A DNA stretch of 64,000 nucleotides, taken from positions 372,001 to 436,000 of the forward strand of contig CAVZKX010000001.1 in assembly GCA_963775975.1 (NCBI GenBank). The letters run 5' to 3'. Position 1 is the stretch's first letter, and each line of letters opens with the position of its first letter. The notes under the pieces are model-generated. The model did not search any database and was not told where the DNA came from. It saw only the letters and a program-made list of their open reading frames with translations. Source of the stretch: JANXQG01 sp963775975. Its GTDB lineage: Bacteria > Planctomycetota > Planctomycetia > Pirellulales > Thermoguttaceae. The translations under genes were made by a program, and so were the position numbers. Below, in pieces: positions 1-9,472 of this stretch.

Positions 1-822
1 TCGATTTACGGCGTGCCGACGATGTTCATCGCCGAGTTGGAACATCCCACCTTCCGGGATCGCGATACCTCGTCGCTGCGAACCGGCATCATGGCCGGCA
101 GCCCCTGCCCGATCGAACTGATGAAACGCGTCGCGAATGAAATGGGCGCTCGCGAGATCACCATCGCTTACGGCCAAACGGAGGCCTCGCCGCTGATCAC
201 AATGACCAGCACTGAGGACTCGATCGAAAAGCGCGTCGGCACCGTAGGCATGCCTTTCCCGGGCGTCGAAGTGAAGATCGTCGACGTAGTCACCAGCGCG
301 GAAGTGCCCGACGGCCAGCAGGGCGAAGTCTGCGGGCGCGGCCACGACGTCATGCTGGGTTATTACAAACAACCAGACGAGACGGCCCGTGCGATCGACG
401 CCGACGGCTGGCTGCACACGGGCGACCTCGGTGTCAAGCAGCCCGACGGTTACCTCCGCATCACAGGGCGCAAAAAAGAAATGATCATTCGCGGCGGCGA
501 GAACATCGCCCCCCGCGAGATCGAGGAGCTGCTCTATCAGCATCCCAAGGTGGAGCAGGCCTCGGTCGTCGGCGTGCCGGACGCCAAGTTCGGCGAGGAA
601 GTCTTGGCATGGATCAAACTGAAGTCGGGCGAGTCGTCTACCGTGGACGAGATGCGCGAGTTCTGTCGCAAGCACCTGGCCCACTTCAAGGCCCCGAGGT
701 ATGTCAAGTTCGTTGATAGTTTCCCGTGTACGGTAACCGGCAAGATCCAGAAGTATCGCATTCGCCAGCAAGCCATCGAGGAGCTCGGGCTGCATAAAGC
801 GGCAGCGATTGAAACAGCATGA
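1..822 (+). CDS. Acyl-CoA synthetase (AMP-binding), C-terminal part
   Basis: Adenylate-forming enzyme that activates a fatty or other carboxylic acid to its acyl-CoA. The reading frame is open from base 1, so the N-terminal half lies outside the window; about 273 codons remain. Visible motifs are AYGQTEASP (the A5-type Tyr/Thr/Glu motif), the hinge region GRKKEMIIRGGENIAPREIE, and the C-terminal catalytic lysine in TGKIQKYRIR. The hinge and lysine motifs are those of medium/long-chain acyl-CoA synthetases (FadD/YngI-like). It overlaps the next gene by four bases (ATGA), so the two are translationally coupled. The neighbourhood (dehydrogenases, hydratase, AtuA, carboxylase) suggests it feeds a beta-oxidation-like or terpenoid pathway, as AtuH does. 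The substrate cannot be read from the sequence. Confidence 0.93.
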   Translation, partial: SIYGVPTMFIAELEHPTFRDRDTSSLRTGIMAGSPCPIELMKRVANEMGAREITIAYGQTEASPLITMTSTEDSIEKRVGTVGMPFPGVEVKIVDVVTSAEVPDGQQGEVCGRGHDVMLGYYKQPDETARAIDADGWLHTGDLGVKQPDGYLRITGRKKEMIIRGGENIAPREIEELLYQHPKVEQASVVGVPDAKFGEEVLAWIKLKSGESSTVDEMREFCRKHLAHFKAPRYVKFVDSFPCTVTGKIQKYRIRQQAIEELGLHKAAAIETA

Positions 823-1577
823 ACCAATCCGCAATACTCATCGTGGGCGGAAGTTCGGGCTTGGGCGCGGCCTGCGTACGGCGGTTCGCCGCCGCGGGCA
901 GGCATGGCGTGATTGCAGATGTCAGGCCGCCGGAGCCCTCGCTCCTGGAAGAGTGCGGGCAATCGTTTGCCTTCTGCCAGGCAGATGTGACCGACGAGGC
1001 GGCAATCCGCGCGGCGCTGACCGCAGCGCGGGACCGATTCGGCCCGGTACGCGGCGCCGTCGTGTCCGCGGGCGTTCTCGGCGTCGCGCGGATCCTCGGC
1101 CGGCAGGGCGTCTGCGATCTGGGCGCGTTTCGCCGCGTGGTTGAGGTCAACCTGATCGGCACGTTCAATGTCTTGCGGCTCGCCGCCGATGCGATGCAAG
1201 GCAACGAGCCGGACGCCGACGGTGAGCGGGGCGTGATCGTCACCACTGCCTCGACGGCCGCGTTCGAAGGGCAGATCGGCCAGGCGGCCTACGCGGCCTC
1301 CAAGGGCGGAATTGCTTCCATGACCTTGCCCGCCGCGCGCGAACTGGGCCGCTTCGGCATCCGCGTCGTCTCGATCGCGCCGGGAGTGTTCGAGACGCCC
1401 ATGATGCACGCGACGACCGACGAGCAGCGGCAGGCGCTGTCGTCGGAAGTGCCCTTCCCGCCCCGCTCCGGGCGGCCGGAAGAATTCGCCGCGCTCGTCG
1501 AGCACGTCATGTCAAATCGCATGATCAACGGCGCAGTGCTACGCATCGACGGCGGACTGCGGATGCCGGCGAGGTGA
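819..1577 (+). CDS. SDR-family 3-hydroxyacyl-CoA dehydrogenase (HSD10-like)
   Basis: Short-chain dehydrogenase of 252 residues, full length for the family. The nucleotide-binding glycine motif is VGGSSGLG (residues 9-16). The NAG-equivalent is SAGVLG. The catalytic Tyr158 and Lys162 lie in AAYAASKGG, preceded by the Ser in TTASTAAF, and IAPGVFETPM follows. This layout matches type-II 3-hydroxyacyl-CoA dehydrogenases (HSD17B10), which oxidise the 3-hydroxyacyl-CoA intermediate of beta-oxidation with NAD. The start ATG overlaps the stop of the acyl-CoA synthetase. It converges on the acyl-CoA dehydrogenase across a hairpin-rich gap. SDR substrate assignment is inference from the neighbours. Confidence 0.88.
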   Translation: MNQSAILIVGGSSGLGAACVRRFAAAGRHGVIADVRPPEPSLLEECGQSFAFCQADVTDEAAIRAALTAARDRFGPVRGAVVSAGVLGVARILGRQGVCDLGAFRRVVEVNLIGTFNVLRLAADAMQGNEPDADGERGVIVTTASTAAFEGQIGQAAYAASKGGIASMTLPAARELGRFGIRVVSIAPGVFETPMMHATTDEQRQALSSEVPFPPRSGRPEEFAALVEHVMSNRMINGAVLRIDGGLRMPAR

Positions 1578-1578
1578 C

Positions 1579-1632
1579 GTGGAGCAGATTGCCAATCTGC
1601 TTTCGATGCGGCAGATTAGCAATCTGCCCCAC
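1579..1632. repeat. Inverted repeat between convergent genes
   Basis: About 22-base arms (GTGGAGCAGATTGCCAATCT-type) face each other around a short loop, and each arm is itself a hairpin (GCAGATTGCCAATCTGC and GCAGATTAGCAATCTGC). It lies between the convergent SDR and acyl-CoA dehydrogenase stops. It could act as a bidirectional terminator, although no T-run follows it, or be a dispersed palindromic repeat. A shorter relative (GATTGCCAATCTGCC) occurs near 48045. Confidence 0.6.
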
Positions 1633-1635
1633 AAA

Positions 1636-3414
1636 TCAGTGCGTTTCGAGCACCCGGTTTGCCAAATCGACGATCGCGGCATTTTCCGGATTATTCACGC
1701 GCTTCAAGGCCGCGCGAATGCGGCCGGCGGACTGACGCAGGAATAGATCAGCCGCAGCAGGATGCCATGCGGGCGGGTTCTCATTTGGATTGTCACCCGA
1801 TAGCTCCGCATCGCGGCGGCTGAGTACGCAAATGGAAGCATAAAGCTCCATCGCAGCCTCCGCGATTGGTTCCTGCACCAACTGCCGATCGATGATCGCC
1901 TCGCGGTTTCGCATTAAGGTGGCTATGACGGTGTGGCTGAAACGGCGGATCAGGCCGGCAAGGACATTGGCATACTCAACAAGCGCGGGCGAGCGGATCG
2001 GCGCCTGCGGAAAGTGCAGCATGCGTGGCAGAAAGCCGAAGGTGAAACGGCCCAATACGGCCCGGTCGCGCCACGGATGGAACAGGCCATCCCGGACCGC
2101 CCGGAGTTCCTCCGCAGGATCGCGCATGCCGACCAGGGCGATGAACGACGTGAGCACCTCATTCGCCCCCTCACCGATCATGTTGATTCGGGCGTCGCGG
2201 AGCATCCGCTCCAGCGGTCGGTCGGTGAAATAGGCCGGTCCGCCGAGGATCTGGAAGGCGTCGTTGACGATCGTCCATAGGCTCTCCGTGCTATAGACTT
2301 TGAGCATCGCCGTTTCCAGCATGTAGTCCTCCAAGCCGCGGTCGATCAACCCAGCCGTCACGGAGGTCATTGACTGCATGGCGTAGGTCCAGGCCGCCAT
2401 GCGGGCGAGCTTCTTTTGCACGAGTTCAAACTCACCCAGCCGCTGGCCGAACTGGATGCGCGTGCGGGCATGCTCCGCGGCCAGCCGCAGCGACGTGATT
2501 GCCATGCCCGTGCAGCAAGCGCCGAACGTGGTGCGGCCGAAATCCAGCACCGTTAACGCAACTTTCAGGCCTTTGCCCAGCGGCCCGAGTAGGTTCTCCT
2601 TGGGGACGCGCATGTTCTCGAAGGCGAGCCGCGCAGTCGCCGTGCCGCGGATGCCGAGCTTCTGCATCCGCGGCTCGACGACCTGAAAGCCCGGCATGTC
2701 GGGCGTGACTAGGAAGGCCGACACCTGAGTGTCCTTTTTTCCGGGAACCGCGGTGCGAGCCATGACGGTAAGCACGTCTGCGATTGCGCCATTCGTGATG
2801 TAGCGCTTCTGGCCGTTTAGCACGTAGTGCGAGCCGTCGTCGGAGAGCGTCGCCGCGGTCTGCACGTTGGCAGCGTCGGAGCCGGCCTCGGGCTCGGTTA
2901 GCGCAAAGGCGCCCAGTTTGCGGCCGGCAACAAGGTCCGGGAGCCAGTGCCGCTTTTGCTCTTCGGTGCCAAACAGCAAAAGCGCCCTCATGCCGATGGA
3001 ATGGTGCGCGTTGACGAAGATCGAAGTAGAGCTGCACCGCGAGCCCAACTCTTCGAGGATGCGGCAATAGGCCAGTTGCGTGAAACCGCGGCCGCCGACC
3101 GATTCCGGCGCGGTCATGCCCAGCACGCCGAGACGCGCGAGGCCGTCGATCACGGTCCGAGGCACATCGGCCTGACGGTCAATTTCCGCCGGGTCGAGGT
3201 GCTCGTCGCAGAACGCCTTGAGCTCCTCGAGTGCCGCCGCCACTTTCGGCCGTTCGTCGTCGGACAGCCGGGGATAGGGGAACGCCAGGTCGCCGGCCAG
3301 CCGCCCCCAGTAAAGCTCTTTGGCGACGCTTCGCCGTCGCAGCCCGGAGAACAGCAAATCCTCGGCCTGCCGGACCTGCTGCTGTTGACGTTCGTCCAAG
3401 GTGGTCGTGCTCAT
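1636..3414 (-). CDS. Acyl-CoA dehydrogenase, long form
   Basis: FAD flavoenzyme that introduces the alpha-beta double bond into an acyl-CoA. At 592 residues it is longer than the usual ~380. The extra C-terminal helical region resembles VLCAD/ACAD9-type enzymes. Visible features are the N-terminal helical domain, the FAD/substrate motif TEPEAGSDAANVQT, the middle domain with KRYITNGAIAD, the arginine motif RIQFGQRLGEFELVQ, and the catalytic-base region MIGEGANEV, where the Glu stands in the usual position. It is the last gene of the minus-strand operon, 57 bases after the enoyl-CoA hydratase. By context it is the AtuD-like or branched-chain dehydrogenase of the pathway; chain specificity is not readable. 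Confidence 0.93.
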   Translation of the reverse strand: MSTTTLDERQQQQVRQAEDLLFSGLRRRSVAKELYWGRLAGDLAFPYPRLSDDERPKVAAALEELKAFCDEHLDPAEIDRQADVPRTVIDGLARLGVLGMTAPESVGGRGFTQLAYCRILEELGSRCSSTSIFVNAHHSIGMRALLLFGTEEQKRHWLPDLVAGRKLGAFALTEPEAGSDAANVQTAATLSDDGSHYVLNGQKRYITNGAIADVLTVMARTAVPGKKDTQVSAFLVTPDMPGFQVVEPRMQKLGIRGTATARLAFENMRVPKENLLGPLGKGLKVALTVLDFGRTTFGACCTGMAITSLRLAAEHARTRIQFGQRLGEFELVQKKLARMAAWTYAMQSMTSVTAGLIDRGLEDYMLETAMLKVYSTESLWTIVNDAFQILGGPAYFTDRPLERMLRDARINMIGEGANEVLTSFIALVGMRDPAEELRAVRDGLFHPWRDRAVLGRFTFGFLPRMLHFPQAPIRSPALVEYANVLAGLIRRFSHTVIATLMRNREAIIDRQLVQEPIAEAAMELYASICVLSRRDAELSGDNPNENPPAWHPAAADLFLRQSAGRIRAALKRVNNPENAAIVDLANRVLETH

Positions 3415-3471
3415 TATAGCCGCTGTTGCTTATCGGTGAGTCTTCGCTGCGCTCGACCTTGCTCTACCATT

Positions 3472-4236
3472 CTACCACTTTGGTTCGCGATGTTCGTGAA
3501 AAGCGGCCAATCCTTCGCGGGCCTCGTCGCCGTGTCGGGCACGCGAGTGGAATTCCAAGGCTCTCGCAAACAAATGGTGGCGATCGGCCGAGGCAAGCTC
3601 TCGGAGCAAGCGCTTGGTCTGCTGGACGGCCTGCGGACCGCCCTTCACGATGGTAGCGGCAATCTCCTGTACGGCGGCTGAAAGCCGGTTGGCATGAACG
3701 ACCCGGTCGACCAGTCCCATGCCGAGCGCCCGCCGAGCATCGACCGGTTCGGCGAGCAAAAGGAGCTCGCGGCGATCGCCTTCCCGTACACGAGACGCGA
3801 GGGCGACATTCGCCAATGCTGGTACGAGTCCGCGGCGGACTTCAGGGAAGCAGACTTTAAGGTCGTCGGACGCGACGACGAAATCGCAGCAGGCCATCAG
3901 ACCGGCTCCACCGGCATAGGCTGCGCCGTGAGCGGCGGCGATCGTGACCTGTGGAAAGTCGCTGAGGGTTTGAAACGTTCGGGAGACGCACATCGCGCTC
4001 CGCTCGGACAGCTCAGCCTGAGCCGCTTCGTCGAGGTCCAAGCCGGCGCAGAAGACCGTACCGGCGCCTCGAAGGATCACCACTCGGAACTGCTCCTGCG
4101 CGGCAAATGCCTCGAGAGTTTCGCACAGCGCGTCCATCAATTCGATCGACAAGGCGTTTCGCCGCTCCGGGCGGTTGAGCGTTAGGGCGACAATCGCGTC
4201 GCCCAATTGCTCCATAGTCAAGACGTTTTCGTTCAT
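3472..4236 (-). CDS. Enoyl-CoA hydratase/isomerase family protein
   Basis: Crotonase-fold enzyme of about 254 residues that hydrates a 2-enoyl-CoA. The fold signature is clear: NRPERRNALSIELMDAL near the start, then the oxyanion-hole region AAHGAAYAGGAGLMACCDF and EVRRGLVPALA. The ATG at 4236 (MNENVLTMEQ) is chosen because the open frame upstream of it runs into the palindromic repeat at 4247-4378 and shows no family similarity. It sits between the AtuA-like gene and the acyl-CoA dehydrogenase. By position it could be the AtuE-like hydratase or a methylglutaconyl-CoA hydratase. The family spans many reactions, so the specific one is inference. Confidence 0.9.
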   Translation of the reverse strand: MNENVLTMEQLGDAIVALTLNRPERRNALSIELMDALCETLEAFAAQEQFRVVILRGAGTVFCAGLDLDEAAQAELSERSAMCVSRTFQTLSDFPQVTIAAAHGAAYAGGAGLMACCDFVVASDDLKVCFPEVRRGLVPALANVALASRVREGDRRELLLLAEPVDARRALGMGLVDRVVHANRLSAAVQEIAATIVKGGPQAVQQTKRLLRELASADRHHLFARALEFHSRARHGDEAREGLAAFHEHREPKW

Positions 4237-4246
4237 CGTTCCGAAT

Positions 4247-4378
4247 CCTCGTGCCCACGCTTCGTTTGGGCACGCGCTGTGCGGCCGCTCCGCGGCCATC
4301 CCGGCGGACAACCGGATCTATTTTGCCGGGCCGCGGAGCGGCCATCAAGTGCGTTCCCACGCAGAGCGTGGGAACGAG
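4247..4378 (-). repeat. Composite palindromic repeat, copy 1
   Basis: Read on the minus strand, this ~130-base unit starts with the hairpin CGTTCCCACGC.CTGCGTGGGAACG. An inverted pair GGCCGCTCCGCGGCC / GGCCGCGGAGCGGCC follows, then a third hairpin with arms GTGCCCA/TGGGCAC, and it ends ACGAGG. Copy 2 at 15669-15798 has the same order of modules and nearly the same length. It sits in the gap between the hydratase and the AtuA-like gene. It looks like a non-coding dispersed element (REP/MITE-like). Confidence 0.8.
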
Positions 4379-4383
4379 TACTA

Positions 4384-6177
4384 TTAATCGTCCTCCAGCG
4401 GCATTTCGAGGAGCACCTGACCGAGCGCTTTGCCCTGCACATCGGTACGCAGCGGATTGGCAAGAATCCCGCGAATAACGAAGTTCAATGCGCTCAAGTT
4501 CGGCACTTCGTAGCGCGTGACGCGGCTCGCGTCGTCAATGCCCAAATATTTCCCCACGCGGACTGCCGTGATTTGGTGGCACAGACGTGCATAGTCGTCG
4601 GGAGCCCGAGCGATGACAGCGATGTTCGCGTTGATTCCCTTGTCACCGCTGCGAGTATGTGCTAGATCGGCGAGCCGATACGGGGTTTCGATCGCATAAC
4701 TGACTTTCTGCGGAGCGTCGCGGCGCGATGTTTCGTCGTCGGGCGGTTGAGCGGTGAATATTACTTGGTCCGGCTGCAACTCCGCCTTGCCGAACCGCAT
4801 GTCCTCGCCGGGCCCGAGCAACTGAACTTGTGGTGTTACGCGTTCACATGGAGCCAGGCATGGCCAGTAACGAGAGAACAGCTGAACCTTCGGGCGGCCC
4901 GCGGCGTATCCGGTGGTGCCCGGCGGGCCGGCCGTCACCAGCGGCATCAATTCCCGAGAAAATCGTTCCACCGCGGCTCGGCTGTCATCGGCAACGGCGA
5001 TGCGTAGGACGACCTCGGTAAGGTGCCGTGCAAGCGATTGGGTGAAGCCCTGCGGACGGCATGCCCCCGTGCCCAAACACTCGACGAGCGAATCGCGAAA
5101 TGACGTGCCGCGCGCAGCCAGCCCCGCAAGGACCATTGCACCGGCACGCCCTGCCTTGGCGTAGGCGTCGGGGCCGAAAACGGTCAATTCGCCATGTGCA
5201 CGATAACCGTCCTGATACGTTGCGCTGACCTTATACGTCGTTGGCGCCGGCCGGCCGCGGGCACCTCGAACGGCAACGCGGTCGTTGCCAAGGTCATCAA
5301 CGTCAAGCCCCAGCAGCGAGAGTGTAACATCGGGCGAGAGGTAGGCGCCAGGATCGCCGATTTCGTAGAGCAGTTGCTCCTTCACCGTTTCCGCGCTGAC
5401 TCTTCCTCCGCTGCCGCGCGGCTTCGTGACAACGCAGCCTGCGTCCTCGGCCACCTCGACGATGGGAAACCCGATGCAGGATACGTTGGGAACGTTCAGC
5501 CAGTCCGTGGAAATTCCGCCGGTGAGCTGCGTGCCGCATTCGATCAAGTGGCCCGCCACAGTCGCACCGGCCAATCGGTCCCAATCGTCCCACGCCCAGC
5601 CAAACCAATACGCGCAAGGCCCGACCGTCAGGCTGGGATCGGCCACGCGGCCGGTTATCACGAGGTCCGCGCCTTGGGCGAGCGCATCCGCGATTGCGCG
5701 GCTGCCAAGATAGGCGTTAGCGGTTACGAGTCGATCTCTCACATCCGTGAGTGGGCGGCCTGTGTCGAGATTCCGCAGCAAGTCGTCCTCAGCGTCACCC
5801 GCGCGGATCAGGTCAAGCACGTCATCGCCGCTGACAATGGCCACGGTTCTATCTCCGCAGCCGGCGTCGCGCAAAATCTCGCGGCAAGCAGAAGCGCAGC
5901 CCATCGGATTGAGCCCGCCCGCGTTTGTCACCAAGCGGCATCGCCCTCCGTCGTGCCAATAAGGAGCAATCGAGCGGACGACGTCGGCAAAGTCGCGGGG
6001 CCAGCCGGCGTTCGCATCGCGCGAGCGCTGCAAGGCGAGAATTGACATCGAGACTTCGGCGAGAAAGTCGAGCGTCAAAAAGTCGAGATCCGGTTCCAGC
6101 GCAAGCATCTCAGCAGCGGCGTCCAGGCGGTCGCCCCAAAAGCCGTGGGCATTGCCGATGCGGACGGATTGGGGCAT
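4384..6177 (-). CDS. atuA: AtuA-family protein (acyclic terpene utilisation, DUF1446)
   Basis: About 597 residues. The N-terminal ~450 residues match the AtuA/DUF1446 family: it begins RIGNAHGFWGDR, followed by DFLTLDFLAEVSM, VTNAGGLNP and GRVADPSLTVGP. The C-terminal ~100 residues (LADLAHTRSGDKGINANIAV) match the small AtuA-like ferredoxin-fold domain that is a separate protein in some genomes, so this is the fused form. AtuA is required for acyclic terpene growth in Pseudomonas, but its reaction is not settled. The ATG at 6177 starts the conserved region; the extra upstream frame enters a palindrome. It lies between the carboxylase beta subunit and the hydratase. Confidence 0.9.
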   Translation of the reverse strand: MPQSVRIGNAHGFWGDRLDAAAEMLALEPDLDFLTLDFLAEVSMSILALQRSRDANAGWPRDFADVVRSIAPYWHDGGRCRLVTNAGGLNPMGCASACREILRDAGCGDRTVAIVSGDDVLDLIRAGDAEDDLLRNLDTGRPLTDVRDRLVTANAYLGSRAIADALAQGADLVITGRVADPSLTVGPCAYWFGWAWDDWDRLAGATVAGHLIECGTQLTGGISTDWLNVPNVSCIGFPIVEVAEDAGCVVTKPRGSGGRVSAETVKEQLLYEIGDPGAYLSPDVTLSLLGLDVDDLGNDRVAVRGARGRPAPTTYKVSATYQDGYRAHGELTVFGPDAYAKAGRAGAMVLAGLAARGTSFRDSLVECLGTGACRPQGFTQSLARHLTEVVLRIAVADDSRAAVERFSRELMPLVTAGPPGTTGYAAGRPKVQLFSRYWPCLAPCERVTPQVQLLGPGEDMRFGKAELQPDQVIFTAQPPDDETSRRDAPQKVSYAIETPYRLADLAHTRSGDKGINANIAVIARAPDDYARLCHQITAVRVGKYLGIDDASRVTRYEVPNLSALNFVIRGILANPLRTDVQGKALGQVLLEMPLEDD

Positions 6178-6189
6178 TATGGTCTCCAG

Positions 6190-6295
6190 TAGGTCCCTTC
6201 TGCCGGAAGGGACCAATGTGCTCAACGTCTTCGACAGCCGTAACTCTTTCTTGCGGTTGCGACCGCATTGGTCCCTCTCGGCAAGAGGGACCTAC
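6190..6295. repeat. Large imperfect palindrome
   Basis: The left arm (TAGGTCCCTTCTGCCGGAAG, continuing to CCAATG) pairs with the right arm (CATTGGTCCCTCTCGGCAAG, continuing to CCTAC) around a ~47-base loop. Each arm is also a local hairpin (GGTCCCT...AGGGACC). It separates the carboxylase beta gene from the AtuA-like gene, and its outer edge overlaps the carboxylase stop codon. It could be a MITE-like element or a processing structure. No second copy is seen in this window. Confidence 0.7.
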
Positions 6296-7907
6296 ATCTG
6301 AAACACACCTGTGCGAAACTCTCCCCAAGTCGATTTCTCGGGAATCATTGCAAGCGCCGCGCTTAGCCATCGCCGCGTCTCGTGCGGAGCGATGATCGCA
6401 TCGACCCAGCCACGGGCGGCGCCGTAGCGGATATCGGTCTGCTCTTCATACCGCTGACGGCTTTCCTCGCGCAACTTCTCCTTGTCTTCGTCTGAGACCG
6501 ACTTGCCGCCTCGACTAGCGTCGCGCAGACGGAGTTGCAAGCAGCGTATCGGCCGCCTGGTCCGCGCCCATGACGGCGTATCGGGCGGCCGGCCAGGCCA
6601 CGATTAACCAGGGATCGTAGGCCTTGCCGCATAGCGCGTAGCTGCCTGCCCCGAACGATCCTCCGACGATGACCGTCAGCTTAGGCACGACGCTATTGCT
6701 GACGGCATTGACGAGCTTCGCCCCGCTGCGAATGATGCCCGATTGCTCCGCCTGCTTGCCGACCATGAATCCTTGTACGTCCTGGAAGAAAATGATTGGC
6801 AGCGACGTCTGATTACATTCTAGGACGAATCGGGCGGCCTTTTCCGCCGAATCGCCGTAGAGCACGCCGCCGATTTGGATCTCGCCGCCGGCCGTGTGGC
6901 TCATTTTCCGCTGATTAGTCACGACGCCCACCGGCCGGCCATCGATTCTGGCGAAGGCCGCCACCACCGTCGAGCCGTATTCAGCGCGATATTCGTTCAG
7001 CGAGCCTGTGTCCACCACGCACATAAGCAAATCCCGCGCATCGTATTGGCCGTGGCCGTCGGCCGAAACGAGATCATAAACCGAATGCGGCGTCTTTCTC
7101 CGACCCGAATGAATCATTTCCTGCTTTGCCCGCCTTCGGCAGCAAATCGATCAGTGACCGCAGCCGCTGAAGGCAGGCGTGGTCGTCCGGCTCGCGATAG
7201 TCGGCCGTGCCGCTGATCGCTGCGTGCATTTTCGCGCCGCCAAGTTCTTCCGGGTCCGGGGCTTGCCCGATTGCCGCCTTCACCAAGGCAGGGCCAGCCA
7301 AATACATCTGGCTGCCTTCGGTTATCAGCAAAGTATCGGAAAGCACCGGCAGATAGGCGCCGCCGGCGACACAGTTGCCCATCACGGCGGAATACTGCGG
7401 GATCTGACTTGCGGAGATCACCGCGTTATTGCGAAAGATTCGCCCAAAATCGTCCTCGTCGGGGAATATCTCGTCCTGCAGCGGCAGAAACACGCCGGCG
7501 GAATCAACCAGATAGATTAGCGGAAGACGAAACCTCATCGCGACGCGCTGGGCGCGGAGCACCTTCTTGACGGTCTGCGGAAAGAAGGCGCCTGCTTTAA
7601 CCGTCGCGTCGTTGGCGACGACCATGACCGGCCGGCCGTGAATGCTGCCGATCGCGGTCACGACGCCGGCGGCCGGTACTTCGCCCCAATCGGGATACAT
7701 CCGCCAGGCCGCCCAAAGCCCGAGTTCCAGCCGTGCCGCGCCTTGGTCCAACAATTCGTCAAGCCGCTCCCGGGCGGTCAGTCGCCCGAGTTGTTTCTGC
7801 CGCTGGCGGCCCGCGTCGCTTCCTCCCTGGCGAATTATCGCCTCTTGGGCTTCGATGTCGCGCGTGGCATCGGCGAGAGATATCGTCGGCCCGTGGCGTC
7901 GAATCAT
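6292..7907 (-). CDS. Acyl-CoA carboxylase beta (carboxyltransferase) subunit, two frame breaks
   Basis: Biotin-dependent carboxyltransferase of the methylcrotonyl-, geranyl- or propionyl-CoA carboxylase type, about 535 residues when joined. Segments are AGAFFPQTVKKVLRAQ, YLVDSAGVFLPLQDE, GNCVAGGAYLPVLSD, SQMYLAGPALVKAAIGQ, then IIFFQDVQGFMVG and GGSFGAGSYALCGKAYDP. The HTAGGEIQIGG and QDVQGFMVG blocks resemble MccB/AtuC more than plain PccB. The frame changes near 7085-7120 and again near 6530-6545, where TLLATPSARR-stop should read on as QLRLRDASRGGK. Each is consistent with one inserted or missing base. The ATG at 7907 begins MIRRHGPTISL. The biotin-carboxylase partner is not in the window. 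Confidence 0.88.
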
Positions 7908-8019
7908 AGCGATGAACCTTAGCGGCGGGATTGCCAGCTTATTTAATCCGCAGGCATTATAGGTAGAAAGCAAGTACGAAGAAAGGAGCGCCGACAGCAA
8001 GTGGGAGAGCGGTAATAAA

Positions 8020-9472
8020 CTACCGCATCTCAAACGCGCCGACAAAATGGGCAATCGTAGTTACGTCAAGCCGGGCCGGAACTTCGAACCACTCGACGAG
8101 TCGCTGCGTTGCTTCCTGCGGCAGCCGCATCGCGGCATTCGACTTGAATTTTTCAAAAATCAGCGGCCGGGCTTCGTCGCGCCGCCGCCGATGGCCCAAG
8201 GGATACTCGATCTCGACCCGCTCGCTCCGGCTGCCGTCGCCGAATTCGATTTGCAGGGCATTGGCAATCGAGCGTTGTTCGGGGTCAAGGTAGTCGCGGG
8301 AATAGCGCGGTTCTTCGACGACTTCCATCTTTTCTCGCAATAAGTCAATCCGCGGATCGGCTGCGGCCGCGTCCTCATAGTCTTCGGCGCTCAGCCGGCC
8401 GTGCAGCAGGGCGACGGCCGCCATGTACTGGATGCAGTGATCGCGGTCGGCCGGGTTGTGCAGCGGACCGCGCTTGTTAATGATCCGCATCGCCGATTCC
8501 TGCGTCTCGATCGTCACGCGGGCGATCTCATCCAATCGATCGCGAACTTGTGGATGTAGCCGCAATGCAGCCTCGACGGCCGTCTGCCCGTGAAACTCGG
8601 CGGGGAACGCCACTTTAAAGAGGACGTTTTCCATAACATAGCTACCTAGCGGCCGGGCGAGCCTTACCGTCTGCCCTCGGAAGATGCTATCCTGAAAACC
8701 CCACGTCGGCGCGGTGAGGCGCGGTCGCGTAGCCTGGCTCTCCTGCCCTCGTCAAAAGCGCGAGCCGCACCGCCCGGCTTGCGGCATCGCCGGCGGCCCA
8801 GCTTTTGCGCGGGCCGGTATTCGGCGCGTGGCGGTAAGTCCGAAGTGCGCCGCCGTCGATCCATGCGTTGCTGACTGCGTCGATGATCTGCGAAAATTTC
8901 AGACCGAGCATCCCGGCCACGACGGCCGTGGAGGCAACGCGCACGAGCAGTACATGATCGAGCCCGACGCGATTGAACGAGTTTTCCAATGCCAGCACGC
9001 CTTGGATCTCGTGGGCGCGGATCATGGCGGTCAGAACATCTCGCACTCGCAGCGGCGAGCAGCCGTGTGATTCCGCATTACGGCCGAGCCAGTCCGCGAC
9101 GGCCAGGATCGCGCCGAGATTGTCCGACGGATGCCCCCATTCGGCCGCCAGCCATGTGTCGTTGTAGTCGAGCCAGCGGATCATCGTTCCGTTGCAGAAG
9201 GCTGCCTGCACTGGATCAAGTTCGTAGGACGTGCCGGGCACTCTCGCACCGCCTTGGAGAACCGCGCCGGGCACCACCGGCCCTAGCAGCTTCGCGCACT
9301 GTGGAAAGCCCAGCGCGAGCATTGCGCAGCCGAGGCTGTCCATGAGCGACAGTCTCGCCGTGGCATAGGCCTCGTCGGAAAAGCGGCCGTCGGAGCAGAC
9401 ATAGGCGGCGATCTGCGCGAGAATATCGTCCGGCTGTTGGTTTGTGCCGTATGAAGACGTCATGTCAATCAC
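8020..9472 (-). CDS. prpD: MmgE/PrpD-family 2-methylcitrate dehydratase, one frame break
   Basis: Dehydrates 2-methylcitrate to 2-methyl-cis-aconitate in the methylcitrate cycle of propionyl-CoA oxidation. The N-terminal frame carries FCNGTMIRWLDYNDTW, GHPSDNLGAILAVADW and RAHEIQGVLALENSFNRVGLDH. The C-terminal frame carries VMENVLFKVAFPAEFHGQTA. About 480 residues when joined, as expected. Near 8725 a single extra base changes the frame. Reading past it gives LTAPTWGFQDSIFRGQTVRL, exactly the family consensus, so a sequencing indel is more likely than decay. It overlaps the start region of the gene downstream of prpC by four bases (ATGA-type), which supports a prpC-prpD operon. Confidence 0.92.

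Noticed and set aside
537..1505. Long minus-strand frame of 322 codons
   Set aside because: It runs opposite the acyl-CoA synthetase and SDR genes, whose motifs are clear. Its composition is that of a high-GC shadow frame with no family similarity.
4247..4378. Possible CRISPR-like array of hairpins
   Set aside because: The hairpins differ from each other and occur once each per unit, with no regular spacer-repeat alternation and no cas genes nearby.
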